Shown here one piece after another: positions 38,628-48,343 of a stretch of 64,000 bases of DNA. The translations under genes were made by a program, and so were the position numbers. Below the pieces are notes generated by a model. It was not told where the DNA came from and ran no database searches. It saw only the letters and a list, made by a program, of their open reading frames with translations. Positions within the stretch are counted from its first letter, which is position 1. Every line of letters starts with the position of its first letter. Location of the stretch: assembly GCF_014201505.1 (NCBI RefSeq), contig NZ_JACHEO010000011.1:1-64000 (forward strand). Direction: 5' to 3'. Origin of the DNA: Desulfoprunum benzoelyticum (lineage in GTDB: Bacteria > Desulfobacterota > Desulfobulbia > Desulfobulbales > Desulfocapsaceae).

Positions 38628-39689
38628 ATGGCACGTATTCAACCTCGAAATGGGAAAACTCGAACAACATATACAGCCACTGTTAGAGTAAAAGGGCAAC
38701 CTTCCATATCACGAACCTTCGATACCAAAGGAGAGGCGAAAAGCTGGGCGGCCGAGGTAGAAAGGCAAATACGGATGGGGCGCTACCAAGATGTGCGGCC
38801 AGCAGAAAACCTCACTTTCGCGGATGCTTTGAGCCAATATCTGGCTCGTGTGTCAACCACCAAACGGCCAAATTCCGAGAGCCGTGATAAAATATCGGCA
38901 AAAGCACTGATTGCAGGGTTCGGTTCGGACATTTCCCTGGCGGCCATAAATCCTCAGCGTCTGGCAGAATACCGTGACAAGCGTATACAAACTGTTTCTC
39001 CGTCGACTTTCCAAAAAGAATTCGCCCTTGTCTCTCATCTGTTTAATGTAGCACGGCGTGAGTGGGGCCTACCGGTGGACAATCCGGTGCCACAAGTACG
39101 ACGTCCAAAAGTAGATAATAACCGCACACGCTTTCTTACGAAGGAAGAAGCACAGAGATTGTTGGATGTAGCCAAAACCAGCCGAAATACAAAGCTCTAT
39201 CCGTACCTACTTCTACTCATGCATACAGGCATGCGGCCAAGTGAAGCAGCAGGTTTGCAGTGGGGGGATGTCGATTTGGATGGACGCCTTGTAAAACTTC
39301 AAGTCACCAAAACCGATATGCGGTATGTTCCGCTTACTGAAATGGCGGAAAACGTTCTTCGATCAATCAGACCGAAAGAAGCACAGATGGAGACCTATGT
39401 TTTTCTTCCTCATAGCAGTAAAGAGGCTCGGAAAGTTCTCGATATTCCCTGTAACCATTTCAAACGTTCATTTGGAACAGCAAGAAAAAAAGCAGGACTT
39501 GATGACCTCCACCTCCATGATCTAAGGCATACCGCTGCCAGTCATCTCCTTATGGCCGGTGTAGATATCAGAACACTCGCGGAAATTCTTGGACACAAGA
39601 CAATGCAAATGGTGCAGCGGTATACCCATCTCCTTAATGATCACAAGTTGAAAGCGGTTGATCGGATTAATTCTTTGGGGTTGGAATAG
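38628..39689 (+). CDS. Tyrosine recombinase (element integrase)
   Basis: A 353-aa phage-type integrase. An N-terminal arm-binding domain (about 1-60) and a core-binding domain (about 62-165) come before the catalytic domain. The catalytic residues are visible: R in HTGMRPSEA, K after the strand region (TKTDMRYVPL), HxxR in LHDLRHTAA, H in LGHKTMQM and Y in VQRYTHL. It lies next to tRNA-Arg and directs site-specific insertion and excision of the element. No excisionase gene was recognised nearby. Confidence 0.95.
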   Translation: MARIQPRNGKTRTTYTATVRVKGQPSISRTFDTKGEAKSWAAEVERQIRMGRYQDVRPAENLTFADALSQYLARVSTTKRPNSESRDKISAKALIAGFGSDISLAAINPQRLAEYRDKRIQTVSPSTFQKEFALVSHLFNVARREWGLPVDNPVPQVRRPKVDNNRTRFLTKEEAQRLLDVAKTSRNTKLYPYLLLLMHTGMRPSEAAGLQWGDVDLDGRLVKLQVTKTDMRYVPLTEMAENVLRSIRPKEAQMETYVFLPHSSKEARKVLDIPCNHFKRSFGTARKKAGLDDLHLHDLRHTAASHLLMAGVDIRTLAEILGHKTMQMVQRYTHLLNDHKLKAVDRINSLGLE

Positions 39690-39928
39690 GAGAACATCTA
39701 TTGTCGTTGAAGGCTTCATATACGTATCCTCAGTAACAACTTAACCTGACGATATTTGACATTGGTTTTGATTGCCATAAGAAAGTTAAATACATTTGAT
39801 TTAATGTGTTAATAATATCCAGTGAAATCGATTCAATGGAAATTTTTTGTAATATCAAATTTTATTCTATTCTTAGATATCAAGAAACCATAGATTTACC
39901 TCTTCCTGGTGACACTTGACCGGGAATC

Positions 39929-42900
39929 GTGCCCCTGATCAGAATACATATTGGAACCACAACCATAGATATGAGTAATCCCGGAAAGTCATCTGGCGAA
40001 TTGAGCAGCTCCGATAAGTTTACATCTTCGCATGTGAAAACAGGCGAAATAGTTGATCACGTCCGGAAGATACTCGCATTTATCGTCAAGAATCCAAACA
40101 TATTTGGGGCTGGGGACATTTACAATGTTCGTTTTCAGAGTCCGCTAAAGTTGGCCGGGATTCTGACTGCAGTGTTGACGGGATTGGTTGACACCGACCG
40201 GGGGCCGGTCGTGGAAAAATTTGTAGTGATAGGCCCTCCTGGATTGAACGCCGAATATTGTGAAGGAGAGATCTGGAACGGAATTGCCAATACTTTTCAA
40301 CTGCTTGATCAAGGCGCGATGGAGCCAAGCGAAGAGGCTCGGCTGAAGAGGCGCTTTCAGCTAGTCGTCGCATCTGATCGACGAATCAGTTCTGCATTAG
40401 ACATAATTAGGATACAGCCTGAATATACGGTTATCATAGTCGCAGATGCGGCAATCTACAGGGATGACAGCATTGAGCCGTACATCCCAGCCGGCGCATC
40501 ATCTCCGCTTCAACCAGAAGACGTATGGGTGCCCCAATTGCACGCTTTGGCAACCGAAGCGATCAAGCTTGTACAGGAGTACAATCTCTATGTTGCAATC
40601 GACGCAAATCAATTCAGCCCAAGCAGAAAAGATCTTTCCGACCTCCTGCTTTCGATCGAGGGGTGCGGCGTGATGGGTTCAAGCAGCGTGAACTCTCCAG
40701 ACAGTATTCTAGCAACTCGGGTAGATCAATGGGATGCATGGATTCGCGAAGGGCGTCTTGGCCAAGTTTTTCTTGACATCGAGCGACTCCCGGCCAATCT
40801 AGATAGCAACAAGCCGGGCCTGCGCATCCAGGCACTATACAAAGCCGGCCACTTACTTGAGGCCCTGAAAGCAATCCGCCAGGAAATCGCGCTTGGTCCT
40901 GAGTTGGATGCACCGACGAGAGTGAAGTTCGCTAGAATTGCGCAAGATGCAAATGCTTCAAGGTTTGCAGTAGAAATCCTATCACCAGCCATCGCCGAAC
41001 TTCAGAGTCAAGAGGACCTTGAGAGCGCGCTCGCAACAGCGCAAGACGCTGGCTCGACTGAACTGGAAAAAGAAGTTGTAGAACGCCTCGCTGAGTTATT
41101 TCCTGGAAGTCCAGGTCTTCGACGACGCCTCCTTCGTACTCTTCTTGCTAACCGTGATTATGCGGGTGTAGCTGCCATATTGGCCAAGGAATCGGACGGT
41201 AAATCTGAATTCTACAGCACTCTCGCATGCTTCCTCTCAGGAAACGATATACCCGACTACAGGAGCCTTATTGCTCTAGCTGGCGGCGATACATCACAGG
41301 CCGATACCTATCGAATGGCGTGCGTCAGCGATGCGCTATCACGCAAGCTTATTTCTCACGCATTTGAACTCGCGATGCCGCTCCCAAGCACGCCAGATAA
41401 AATAGAGCGTGGCGAAAAGCTCCTGGTACGGATTCTCGAGCACATTCTGCTCTTTAATGACAGGGATGGAGTACTGCCCGTGCAGAGGGAAGATTTTCAG
41501 GCGGCCGTCCAATCCTTAATTGAGCGACTGGCCGCCAATCCGGAAAACCAAGGGCTTAGAGCTAGCCTCGCCCACCTCATCCAACCAACCGTCGCAGGAA
41601 CAATGGGCTTGGGCCTAATGGCTTTCATAGTGCTTAACTTGGCCTCCCGGCCCGTTCGTTTAGTAAAGAGAAAATTCCTCGGTAAGGCTGACGCTAACTG
41701 GTTCGATGAACACAAGTCCTTCCTAAGTGCAGCGTTTGAGTGGATGGGGAATGAAGGGATGATAGTGATCGGGAGATCTACCTTTCCTGAGCCTCTGTTG
41801 ACCGAACCGGCAGATGAAGTTGTGTCCGCTGTTACCAATTTGCTAACTCATGCGCCTCTTAAATCGGAGGAAGATGTCAATACTCATTTGTCCTTGCTCG
41901 CGCTGGGAACCTCGGTGACTCCGCATTGTTCGGATCCTGACTATGACCTGCAAATGATGAGGTTGGTGGCGAGTAGGTTTGCCATTTCTGGCCGCACTCA
42001 GGCAGCCCGAGATCTCGTCGAGCAAATACTTTTAAACAGTACGGCCACACCAAGCCGAAGACGTCTGGGCTGGTTCGCAATGGCAGATGTCTACCATCAT
42101 TGCCACAATCATTTAGAGGCATTCCTCGCCATGGCATGTACTCTTGTCGCGAACGATGCAGGAGACGAGGATCAGGTGTGGTATGAAATAACCGGTATGG
42201 CCAGGCTTTTTCGAGATTCCGGGCTTCACAGTCAAGCGCGAATAGTGATCCAAAAAGGGCGCGATATCCTTCAACGCATGAGTCTCTTGGACGATTACTC
42301 CCACAGGCTAGATACGCTTGACCTTCAAATTCGCCAGATGAAATTGCAGATCGGCAGTTCTGCAAGAGCTGACCTTGAGGTTCTCCTCGAGGACGTTGTG
42401 CGAAACAGTGCAACAGTACTAAATAATAACGATTTTACAGCACCGGCGGCAGCCCTGCTGGGTCAACTTATCCGTCAAGCGATAGAAATAGATGCGGTGA
42501 TCCCGGCAGAAGCAAATGAGGTGTACGCTAAACTGCTTAAGCATACAAAGGGAGGCCTATACTCCATGATCAGCACGATGTCGGCGGATGCCCCCTCAGC
42601 TGAAGAGTTACTTGCAATAACAAAAACAAGTACTTCTGCTCGATATTCAGATGACGTCGGCTACGACATACGCAACGCTGTGATTGTCGCGAGCCGTGCA
42701 CTCAGTAAGGACCATTATATATCCGATGCGGTTAACACCTCCTTCGCTTTAGAAGTTCTTGCAGATCGAGGAGTCGGGGTGCCAGGCTGGGACGAAGTTT
42801 CTGCTCCCCCCCCTTCCCTCCAAAATATCGATGAAGCCGCGGAAATCGCTCGCTCGATTTCGCGTGAGGGTATCAGTGTCGTTCAAGCCGGGTTCGACGC

Positions 42901-43834
42901 CTCCGGGCGTCTCGTAAGGGTCAGTACTGTCGATGGACACATAGAAACCCCTGTGCGAGAATCTGACAACGTAATACTCGCGGAGCGTTTTAAAATCTGG
43001 TCGAAAAGATACCCGTATACTTATGGCATCGACGGGGAATCGCTAAACCTGTTCTACACGACCACTGCTGACCTCCGATTATCGAGCCTGCCTCCAGGGC
43101 CAGTTCTTATTGTAGCGGACGTTAGATTCCAGCCTTTCCCACCGAACCTTCTCTATGTAGATGAAGAATTCGCTGGCCGCACAAGAGCAATGGCGATGGC
43201 GCCATCTCTGTCATGGTTGCGGGCCGCACGTTTAAAAGGAATGATAGGAGATGGACGACTCTGCTCTTGGATTTCCAGCGCAATCGGTACGTCTGAGAGC
43301 CACACTCTTTCAATGATTGCACAACGCCTTGAGGCGACGTTTAACCAATACGGCTTTATAGTCGATACCGGTCCGACACTTCCTGCCGCCTTTGCAGATG
43401 CGAGTCTTGCTGTGATCACTGCACATGGCGGGGTTCATCCAGAAGGGCGCTACTTTCAAGTCGTATCAGACGAAGGTATCCTAAGGGTGACTTCGAGGGA
43501 TCTGGCCAACTCGCTCCGAAACGTCGGCATCGTGATCCTTTTTGTGTGTAGTGGTGGCCGTGCTGACCAACACCCAGGAGCACACACTACGCTTGGATTA
43601 GCCAAGGATATACTGGATCGAGGCTGTGCCGCAGTCATCGCATCGCCATGGCCACTCGATGCGCGAATTCCCTCCCATTGGTTGCCAATATTTCTAAAAC
43701 ACTGGTCACAAGGTGCTCGATTGATCGAGGCAAATTTCTACGCCAACAAAACAGTAGACCAATATTTCTCGCAGGACCCAGCACGAGGGTTAGCGATGAC
43801 CATCTTTGGTAATCCTGCGCTACGAAGGACTTGA
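39929..43834 (+). CDS. 1301-aa CHAT-domain (caspase-like) protease
   Basis: A very long protein. The C-terminal about 250 residues are a CHAT domain with the catalytic pair H1166 (VITAHGG) and C1207 (LFVCSGG), plus GCAAVIASPWPLD and FGNPALR. Residues about 300-950 are mostly helical with TPR-like pairs (for example SLLALGTSVT, RDLVEQILLN). The first about 300 residues are unplaced. CHAT proteases cleave partner proteins in defence and cell-death systems (Craspase, gasdermin-linked proteases, CHAT-TPR). No obvious target gene is next to it. The GTG 39929 start is a guess; ATG 39971 is an alternative. Codon use differs from neighbours. Confidence 0.8.
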   Translation: MPLIRIHIGTTTIDMSNPGKSSGELSSSDKFTSSHVKTGEIVDHVRKILAFIVKNPNIFGAGDIYNVRFQSPLKLAGILTAVLTGLVDTDRGPVVEKFVVIGPPGLNAEYCEGEIWNGIANTFQLLDQGAMEPSEEARLKRRFQLVVASDRRISSALDIIRIQPEYTVIIVADAAIYRDDSIEPYIPAGASSPLQPEDVWVPQLHALATEAIKLVQEYNLYVAIDANQFSPSRKDLSDLLLSIEGCGVMGSSSVNSPDSILATRVDQWDAWIREGRLGQVFLDIERLPANLDSNKPGLRIQALYKAGHLLEALKAIRQEIALGPELDAPTRVKFARIAQDANASRFAVEILSPAIAELQSQEDLESALATAQDAGSTELEKEVVERLAELFPGSPGLRRRLLRTLLANRDYAGVAAILAKESDGKSEFYSTLACFLSGNDIPDYRSLIALAGGDTSQADTYRMACVSDALSRKLISHAFELAMPLPSTPDKIERGEKLLVRILEHILLFNDRDGVLPVQREDFQAAVQSLIERLAANPENQGLRASLAHLIQPTVAGTMGLGLMAFIVLNLASRPVRLVKRKFLGKADANWFDEHKSFLSAAFEWMGNEGMIVIGRSTFPEPLLTEPADEVVSAVTNLLTHAPLKSEEDVNTHLSLLALGTSVTPHCSDPDYDLQMMRLVASRFAISGRTQAARDLVEQILLNSTATPSRRRLGWFAMADVYHHCHNHLEAFLAMACTLVANDAGDEDQVWYEITGMARLFRDSGLHSQARIVIQKGRDILQRMSLLDDYSHRLDTLDLQIRQMKLQIGSSARADLEVLLEDVVRNSATVLNNNDFTAPAAALLGQLIRQAIEIDAVIPAEANEVYAKLLKHTKGGLYSMISTMSADAPSAEELLAITKTSTSARYSDDVGYDIRNAVIVASRALSKDHYISDAVNTSFALEVLADRGVGVPGWDEVSAPPPSLQNIDEAAEIARSISREGISVVQAGFDASGRLVRVSTVDGHIETPVRESDNVILAERFKIWSKRYPYTYGIDGESLNLFYTTTADLRLSSLPPGPVLIVADVRFQPFPPNLLYVDEEFAGRTRAMAMAPSLSWLRAARLKGMIGDGRLCSWISSAIGTSESHTLSMIAQRLEATFNQYGFIVDTGPTLPAAFADASLAVITAHGGVHPEGRYFQVVSDEGILRVTSRDLANSLRNVGIVILFVCSGGRADQHPGAHTTLGLAKDILDRGCAAVIASPWPLDARIPSHWLPIFLKHWSQGARLIEANFYANKTVDQYFSQDPARGLAMTIFGNPALRRT

Positions 43835-44072
43835 TAAAAGTTTTTCATGACTATTAAACCCATAAAATTTATATACTATTTTGTGAGAAGAGGACGCATA
43901 CATTGTTCTATTGGTGGGGGTGAAATTGCCAATACTAGATATTAATTCTTAGATTCCCTTTAACTTTAGTATAACTGCTGGATGCTTTGTGGAGTCCTCT
44001 CTTTTTGGCTTGTAGCTGAAAAAACTACATTTCAAAAACGCTAGTTATCGGCATTTGGACCTCGCCGCTAAT

Positions 44073-44086
44073 ATCGCTTCAGCGAT
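44073..44086. terminator. Small hairpin after hup
   Basis: ATCGC-TTCA-GCGAT lies just after the hup stop and is followed on the + side by TTTTATTT. It could end the + strand CHAT transcript or both convergent units; the stem is short. Confidence 0.4.
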
Positions 44087-44087
44087 T

Positions 44088-44363
44088 TTATTTATTTGCA
44101 GCATCGATTAACTTGGTACCGGCTTTGAACTTCACAACCTTCCTGGCCGCTATCTGGATACTATCTCCGGTCTGCGGATTACGGCCTTGACGAGCGGCCC
44201 GATCGCTCACCGAAAAGGTGCCGAAACCAATCAGGGTAGCTTTGTCACCGGCTGCGACAGCTTCAGTGATAGCATTTAGTATGCAATTCAATACCTTTTC
44301 CGTATCTGCTTTGCTCAAGTCGGAATCTTTTGCTACTTTTTCTATCAGCTCGCCTTTGTTCAT
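44088..44363 (-). CDS. HU-family DNA-binding protein
   Basis: A 91-aa HU. It opens MNKGELIEKVAKDSDLSKAD and has the DNA-binding arm with GFGTFSVSDRAARQGRNPQTG (about residues 46-66, split). Such proteins bend DNA and often aid replication, recombination or silencing on mobile elements. The promoter has a -10 TATAAT on the minus strand at about 44396-44401. It lies downstream of the transfer operon but is probably separately transcribed. Confidence 0.93.
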   Translation of the reverse strand: MNKGELIEKVAKDSDLSKADTEKVLNCILNAITEAVAAGDKATLIGFGTFSVSDRAARQGRNPQTGDSIQIAARKVVKFKAGTKLIDAANK

Positions 44364-44448
44364 ATTTTTACCTTGTTGTTTGCTCTCATGATTGAATTAT
44401 AAGATGATGTCCTGATTGACATAGCAAAGCACTTTCAGTCTTGCAAGA

Positions 44449-44805
44449 TTATTCCGATTCTTCGACCTGATGATCTGTTTTCATAAACGCATCAATTTCA
44501 CGGGGAGTGTAGTAGCGAAAGCGGATTCTTTTGCTCAATCTCGCCGTATAGTCTGAGAAAGCCATAACAATTTCTCGTCCCTCAGTCATTAGCTCTTCCC
44601 CTTCTTCGTGAGAAATTCCATTCATTTCACCAAGTCTTGCCTTGAAGTGTGCATACGCCATGTCAAATTGTCGTAGAATATCGAACATGGTTGAACCAAG
44701 TGGGGAGTTCACTTTCAATACCCGTGAGCCACGCTCCTTGGCCATATTGATTTTTTTCTCCTGAATGTCCTGCCAGGATGGTTTCGCATCACTTTTTTCG
44801 ACCAT
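44449..44805 (-). CDS. Small unrecognised protein, end of transfer operon
   Basis: A 118-aa charged protein without membrane parts, beginning VEKSDAKPSWQDIQEKKIN. It has a helical middle and the segment RFRYYTPREIDAFM. An AGGAGG site lies 5 bp before ATG 44805. It follows the membrane-protein gene by 15 bp, so it is the last gene of the conjugation operon; I cannot name its function. Confidence 0.55.
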   Translation of the reverse strand: MVEKSDAKPSWQDIQEKKINMAKERGSRVLKVNSPLGSTMFDILRQFDMAYAHFKARLGEMNGISHEEGEELMTEGREIVMAFSDYTARLSKRIRFRYYTPREIDAFMKTDHQVEESE

Positions 44806-44820
44806 ATATGCCTCCTGCGG

Positions 44821-45537
44821 TTAAGCTGAAATTGTTCTTTTGTTTTTTCTGACTTGGTATCTATGCCATAAATCCAGAAAGTACACTGACCCATACGGAA
44901 AGATTGCGGCCACCAACATGAGGCCGGCAGTCTCCGTCGCGACGGGTAGTAGATGGGGTTTGACTTCAAAGAATCCCGTATAGATGCTCTGAGCTTTGGT
45001 TCCAAACTGCTGGGCGAGTTTCCAGACATTTTCAGGTGTGCTTATCCGGTAGAGCACAAGGTAGATAACGTATACAAGGAACGCCTTGAGCAACAGGGAC
45101 ATTGCCCTTCCCATGAGCAGGGAGTTGATAGCCTTCCTGGTGATGTTTCCGACATAATAGCGGCTGATATAACAGCACATGCCTGTGTTTACCAGCAACA
45201 CGAGGTAAGGGATGCTGCCGAAAATGAAGTGGCTGAACCAATCCAACTGTTTGAAGACAAACGGGAAAAGGTAAAAATGAAATACCGGAAAGAGCAACAC
45301 CAGTACAAACCCCTCGTGAAAGCCACTTTTCAATCCTATTTTGAAAAAGTCGAGGGTCCGTTCCAACGTAAGGAATTCAGCCGGTATGTTCTGGCCTTTG
45401 CTTTCAATGACGAAAAATTGCTGGACTTCGGAAATGGCATTGAGGAGATTCCTGGGCCTGTATATCCTGCCGCTATCGGTCGTGATAATCTGGGCATTGG
45501 TATCATTTTGCCCCTTATTCTCCCATTCCCTGCCCAT
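44821..45537 (-). CDS. Conjugation-operon membrane protein (possibly DUF4400-like)
   Basis: A 238-aa inner-membrane protein. Hydrophobic segments lie at about residues 75-96, 104-126, 146-165 and 202-222; the first 70 residues are cytosolic. Its start overlaps the MOBH-like gene stop by one base (TGATG). In SXT/PFGI-type elements a membrane protein of this size follows the TraD gene. I see only the layout and topology, not a signature motif. Confidence 0.55.
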   Translation of the reverse strand: MGREWENKGQNDTNAQIITTDSGRIYRPRNLLNAISEVQQFFVIESKGQNIPAEFLTLERTLDFFKIGLKSGFHEGFVLVLLFPVFHFYLFPFVFKQLDWFSHFIFGSIPYLVLLVNTGMCCYISRYYVGNITRKAINSLLMGRAMSLLLKAFLVYVIYLVLYRISTPENVWKLAQQFGTKAQSIYTGFFEVKPHLLPVATETAGLMLVAAIFPYGSVYFLDLWHRYQVRKNKRTISA

Positions 45538-46979
45538 CAGTTTTCGTGATCCGAATTATCACTGTCGAGATAGGAGCTGACTTTAATGATATCCCGCAAC
45601 ATCTGTGGCTTGGCGTGTTCCATCTCGGCAATAGATCCGAACGGCTCAGCATGAAACGGTGTGTAGTAACCTTTGATTGGTTTACCGATTTTCCGGGTCA
45701 CGTTAAAGTATCCCCCGAAAAAGGTGTCTTTTATCAGCCCACGGTCAATAACATCATGCTCGGCTCGGAGCTGATGAACGATAGTGAATAAGACACCTCG
45801 CATGGATGCGTCCTTGTGTGCCATGGTGGCGATATCCATACATCCTGCCTTTTCCGCCATTTTGCGTGCTACCTCTTCAAGTACCTTGGCCTGGAAATAG
45901 ACATGGCCATCGGGCATGGAAAACGCCAGAAACCTGCGGCCAAACATTCTGTTTATATAGGGTCTTAGATTATCCAAGAACTGTGAAGCCTCGAACCATG
46001 AGGAAATGTCGACCAGTTGCGGTGCGGTCTTCGGCTTTTTGGGGTTGGTATCATGTCCTTCGTTATAGATGTCAGCTTGAGCTTGCCATGCTGCATCGTT
46101 TTTCGTGTTTTGATCAGCCGTGTTAACTGATGGTGGTGCGTGTGCTTTGGTATCCGCAAAATCTTTTTGTAGGGTGGTACTCTCAAGTTCCTTTTGTCTT
46201 GCCTTCTGGTCGGCTTTTTTCAGTGTTTTGCCGAGCAATCCTTTTGGCATCTTGTGGTGGAGTTTTATGGCCTGAAGAATCTCATCCTTTTTGGGAAGTT
46301 TTTCGAACTCGCTGATTCCGGTAAATGCGCGTCCGGCGGCCAGAGGATGTTCTCCCACGGAATAGAGAAATCCTCGCATGGATTCAAGTTTGCCCATATC
46401 GTGGGCCAGGGCTGCGATCATTGTGTCGGGGATAACATGCCAGGCCTTGTTTTCAGAGAGCAGTTGGATAACCTCTTCGGCGACGTTAAGAGAATGATCC
46501 AGCAGGCTTATTCTTGCCAGAAGCTGGTACGTGTTTTCATCCCATCCTCCTTCTACATCCCCACGAATGTCAACCACTGAAGGGCACTGACCTTGCTGAT
46601 CGAGTAACGACAATAACCGAACGCAAACAGCCTTTTGCTGCGGAAACTTTTTAAACCAAACACTATTAAGATTGTTTTCCATGAATGCCGCCGCCCGGGG
46701 GTTTCGAAGTTGGCTGGTTTTGTTGTACTCAGAGAGAGACTGCTCGTCTCGCCATAAAGGGGAAAGCTCAGAAATATGGACTTCTCCGGAACCATCCTCT
46801 GTCCAGAGTTTAGACAAATCACGCAAATGAATAATTTCCTGAACAACGGTTTCCTTCTTTCTGCTAAAGGCTAAAACTGCAAAAATAGTAAAAATGAGCC
46901 CAACAGCGAGCATCAGAAAGCCACCATTCCAGCCTATTGCCCTGAGCCAATCGATGATGCACGGTACTGCCTCCTTCAT
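45537..46979 (-). CDS. HD-domain MOBH/TraI_2-like relaxase-type protein
   Basis: A 480-aa protein. One N-terminal hydrophobic helix lies at 18-38. An HD metal site follows: H162 (LLDHSLNVA), H193-D194 (LAHDMGK), H211 and H241-H242 (KLHHK). This matches MOBH (TraI_2) relaxases, whose HD fold nicks the transfer origin. The last 150 residues resemble the TraI_2 C-terminal region (GRRFLAFSMPDGHVYF). MOBH proteins are usually longer and not membrane anchored; here this looks like a short, anchored form. It overlaps the coupling protein gene by 4 bp. Confidence 0.65.
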   Translation of the reverse strand: MKEAVPCIIDWLRAIGWNGGFLMLAVGLIFTIFAVLAFSRKKETVVQEIIHLRDLSKLWTEDGSGEVHISELSPLWRDEQSLSEYNKTSQLRNPRAAAFMENNLNSVWFKKFPQQKAVCVRLLSLLDQQGQCPSVVDIRGDVEGGWDENTYQLLARISLLDHSLNVAEEVIQLLSENKAWHVIPDTMIAALAHDMGKLESMRGFLYSVGEHPLAAGRAFTGISEFEKLPKKDEILQAIKLHHKMPKGLLGKTLKKADQKARQKELESTTLQKDFADTKAHAPPSVNTADQNTKNDAAWQAQADIYNEGHDTNPKKPKTAPQLVDISSWFEASQFLDNLRPYINRMFGRRFLAFSMPDGHVYFQAKVLEEVARKMAEKAGCMDIATMAHKDASMRGVLFTIVHQLRAEHDVIDRGLIKDTFFGGYFNVTRKIGKPIKGYYTPFHAEPFGSIAEMEHAKPQMLRDIIKVSSYLDSDNSDHEN

Positions 46980-48343
46980 CTCTCACGGTTTGCTGACACC
47001 ATCGTCGTTCCAGTCAGATCGGGAAAAGTAACTTTGAGTTTGCTATCATGAACTGTTGCCGTCTTTCCTTTATATGTGCCGGAATAGGTGTTCAGAAATA
47101 TCTCCCGGGCGGCCATGTTCAGGACCTCGGTATGCTTGATACGAACCTCCTCGGTCTCCCGAATCGATAGACCGCCGCCGACAGAAATAATCGGTGAAAA
47201 CCGTTTTTCTTCACCAAGGTGCCTGGAAACATAGCTGGCGGTGTTTGCATCCGGTACCCGCATAAACAGTTTGGTATTGCAGTTATCCAGGATAGTATTG
47301 GCACGGTCTTCCCCTACCTCGGCATAGAGCTGGCTGATCGATTGGCAATAGCCGTGAATAAAGACGCCTGCACCACCCGCTTTGGCAAAAAGGTCCTCGA
47401 TACCGTTGTAGAGTACAGACTGGGCCTCATCTATATGGAGGACAAGGGGAGGGGTGACGCTTTTGCCGCTGGAGTAAACCCGGCCGACAAAGGCCTGTAT
47501 CATGGAGATGATCACCTTGCCGGCGGTGTATGCCGCTCTTTTGGTCAGGAGTGACCCCAGCTGCACGACTAGAATGATTCCTTTGTTCTGTTCCAGTCGC
47601 TTGATGAAACGATTCTCATCCGCCTTGCCGATGATCTGACCCACATTTCCGGACGTCAATTCGGTCAAAGCTACACGGAGAGAACTTGCGACTTTGGAAT
47701 AGTAGTCTGCAGGAGTCGAGAGAATTTTCTGCATATCCCTGGATAGCTGCTCTGCTTCTTGGGTGTTAATATAATCAAGTTGCTCTTTCAGCCGTTCCAG
47801 GTCTTGGTGGCTGATATGGTTTTTGATGTCGTTTAGATTAAACGAAGGAGCGGCACCATTCACTTCGGCAAGCATGATCAGTGCCTGTACGACTACCAGG
47901 CTTACCTCATAAGCAACTCCAAAAAAATATGGTTCGCGGCCAACCGCGACGCCAGCGGTGATATGAGCGACTAATTCTTCCGGCATGTAATACGAGGAAA
48001 GGGGATCAAGGATGGCGCTGTATTGGGGGAATATCGGAGTAATCAACATCAGGTCATGGAGACGACCGGTGGCATCAGCAAGCTGCGTGATTTTTGAAAA
48101 AAGGTCGATATCCCCCTTCGGGTCAATCGCCACCACTGAATAACCCTTGCTGATGTCCTGCTCGATGATATGTTCCATCAACCTTGTTTTTCCTACCCGG
48201 GTTGTACCAAAACACCAGAAATGCCCTTTGCGGAAATGATCTGGAAAGCCCAATTCGACAATAGTCTCTGGGCGATCAAGGTGAACTCCTGTCCCGATAT
48301 GCGTCCATAAACTTTCTTTGTTCTTCGATTTCAGGAGTTTCAT
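46976..48343 (-). CDS. TraD-like type IV coupling ATPase
   Basis: A 455-aa ATPase of the TraD/VirD4 class that links the relaxosome to the secretion channel. Walker A is FGTTRVGKTR (45-54) and Walker B LVLHIDEAQ (300-308). The middle has HGYCQSISQLYAEVG and CNTKLFMRV (all-ATPase core). Most TraD proteins have two N-terminal membrane helices; here the ATPase domain starts almost at once (about residue 30), so the anchor is missing or supplied by the downstream membrane proteins. ATGA overlaps join it to both neighbours. Confidence 0.85.
   Translation of the reverse strand: MKLLKSKNKESLWTHIGTGVHLDRPETIVELGFPDHFRKGHFWCFGTTRVGKTRLMEHIIEQDISKGYSVVAIDPKGDIDLFSKITQLADATGRLHDLMLITPIFPQYSAILDPLSSYYMPEELVAHITAGVAVGREPYFFGVAYEVSLVVVQALIMLAEVNGAAPSFNLNDIKNHISHQDLERLKEQLDYINTQEAEQLSRDMQKILSTPADYYSKVASSLRVALTELTSGNVGQIIGKADENRFIKRLEQNKGIILVVQLGSLLTKRAAYTAGKVIISMIQAFVGRVYSSGKSVTPPLVLHIDEAQSVLYNGIEDLFAKAGGAGVFIHGYCQSISQLYAEVGEDRANTILDNCNTKLFMRVPDANTASYVSRHLGEEKRFSPIISVGGGLSIRETEEVRIKHTEVLNMAAREIFLNTYSGTYKGKTATVHDSKLKVTFPDLTGTTMVSANRER

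Noticed and set aside
44953..45549. A 198-codon + strand frame opposite the membrane protein gene
   Set aside because: It is antisense to a gene with clear operon overlaps and shows no domain.
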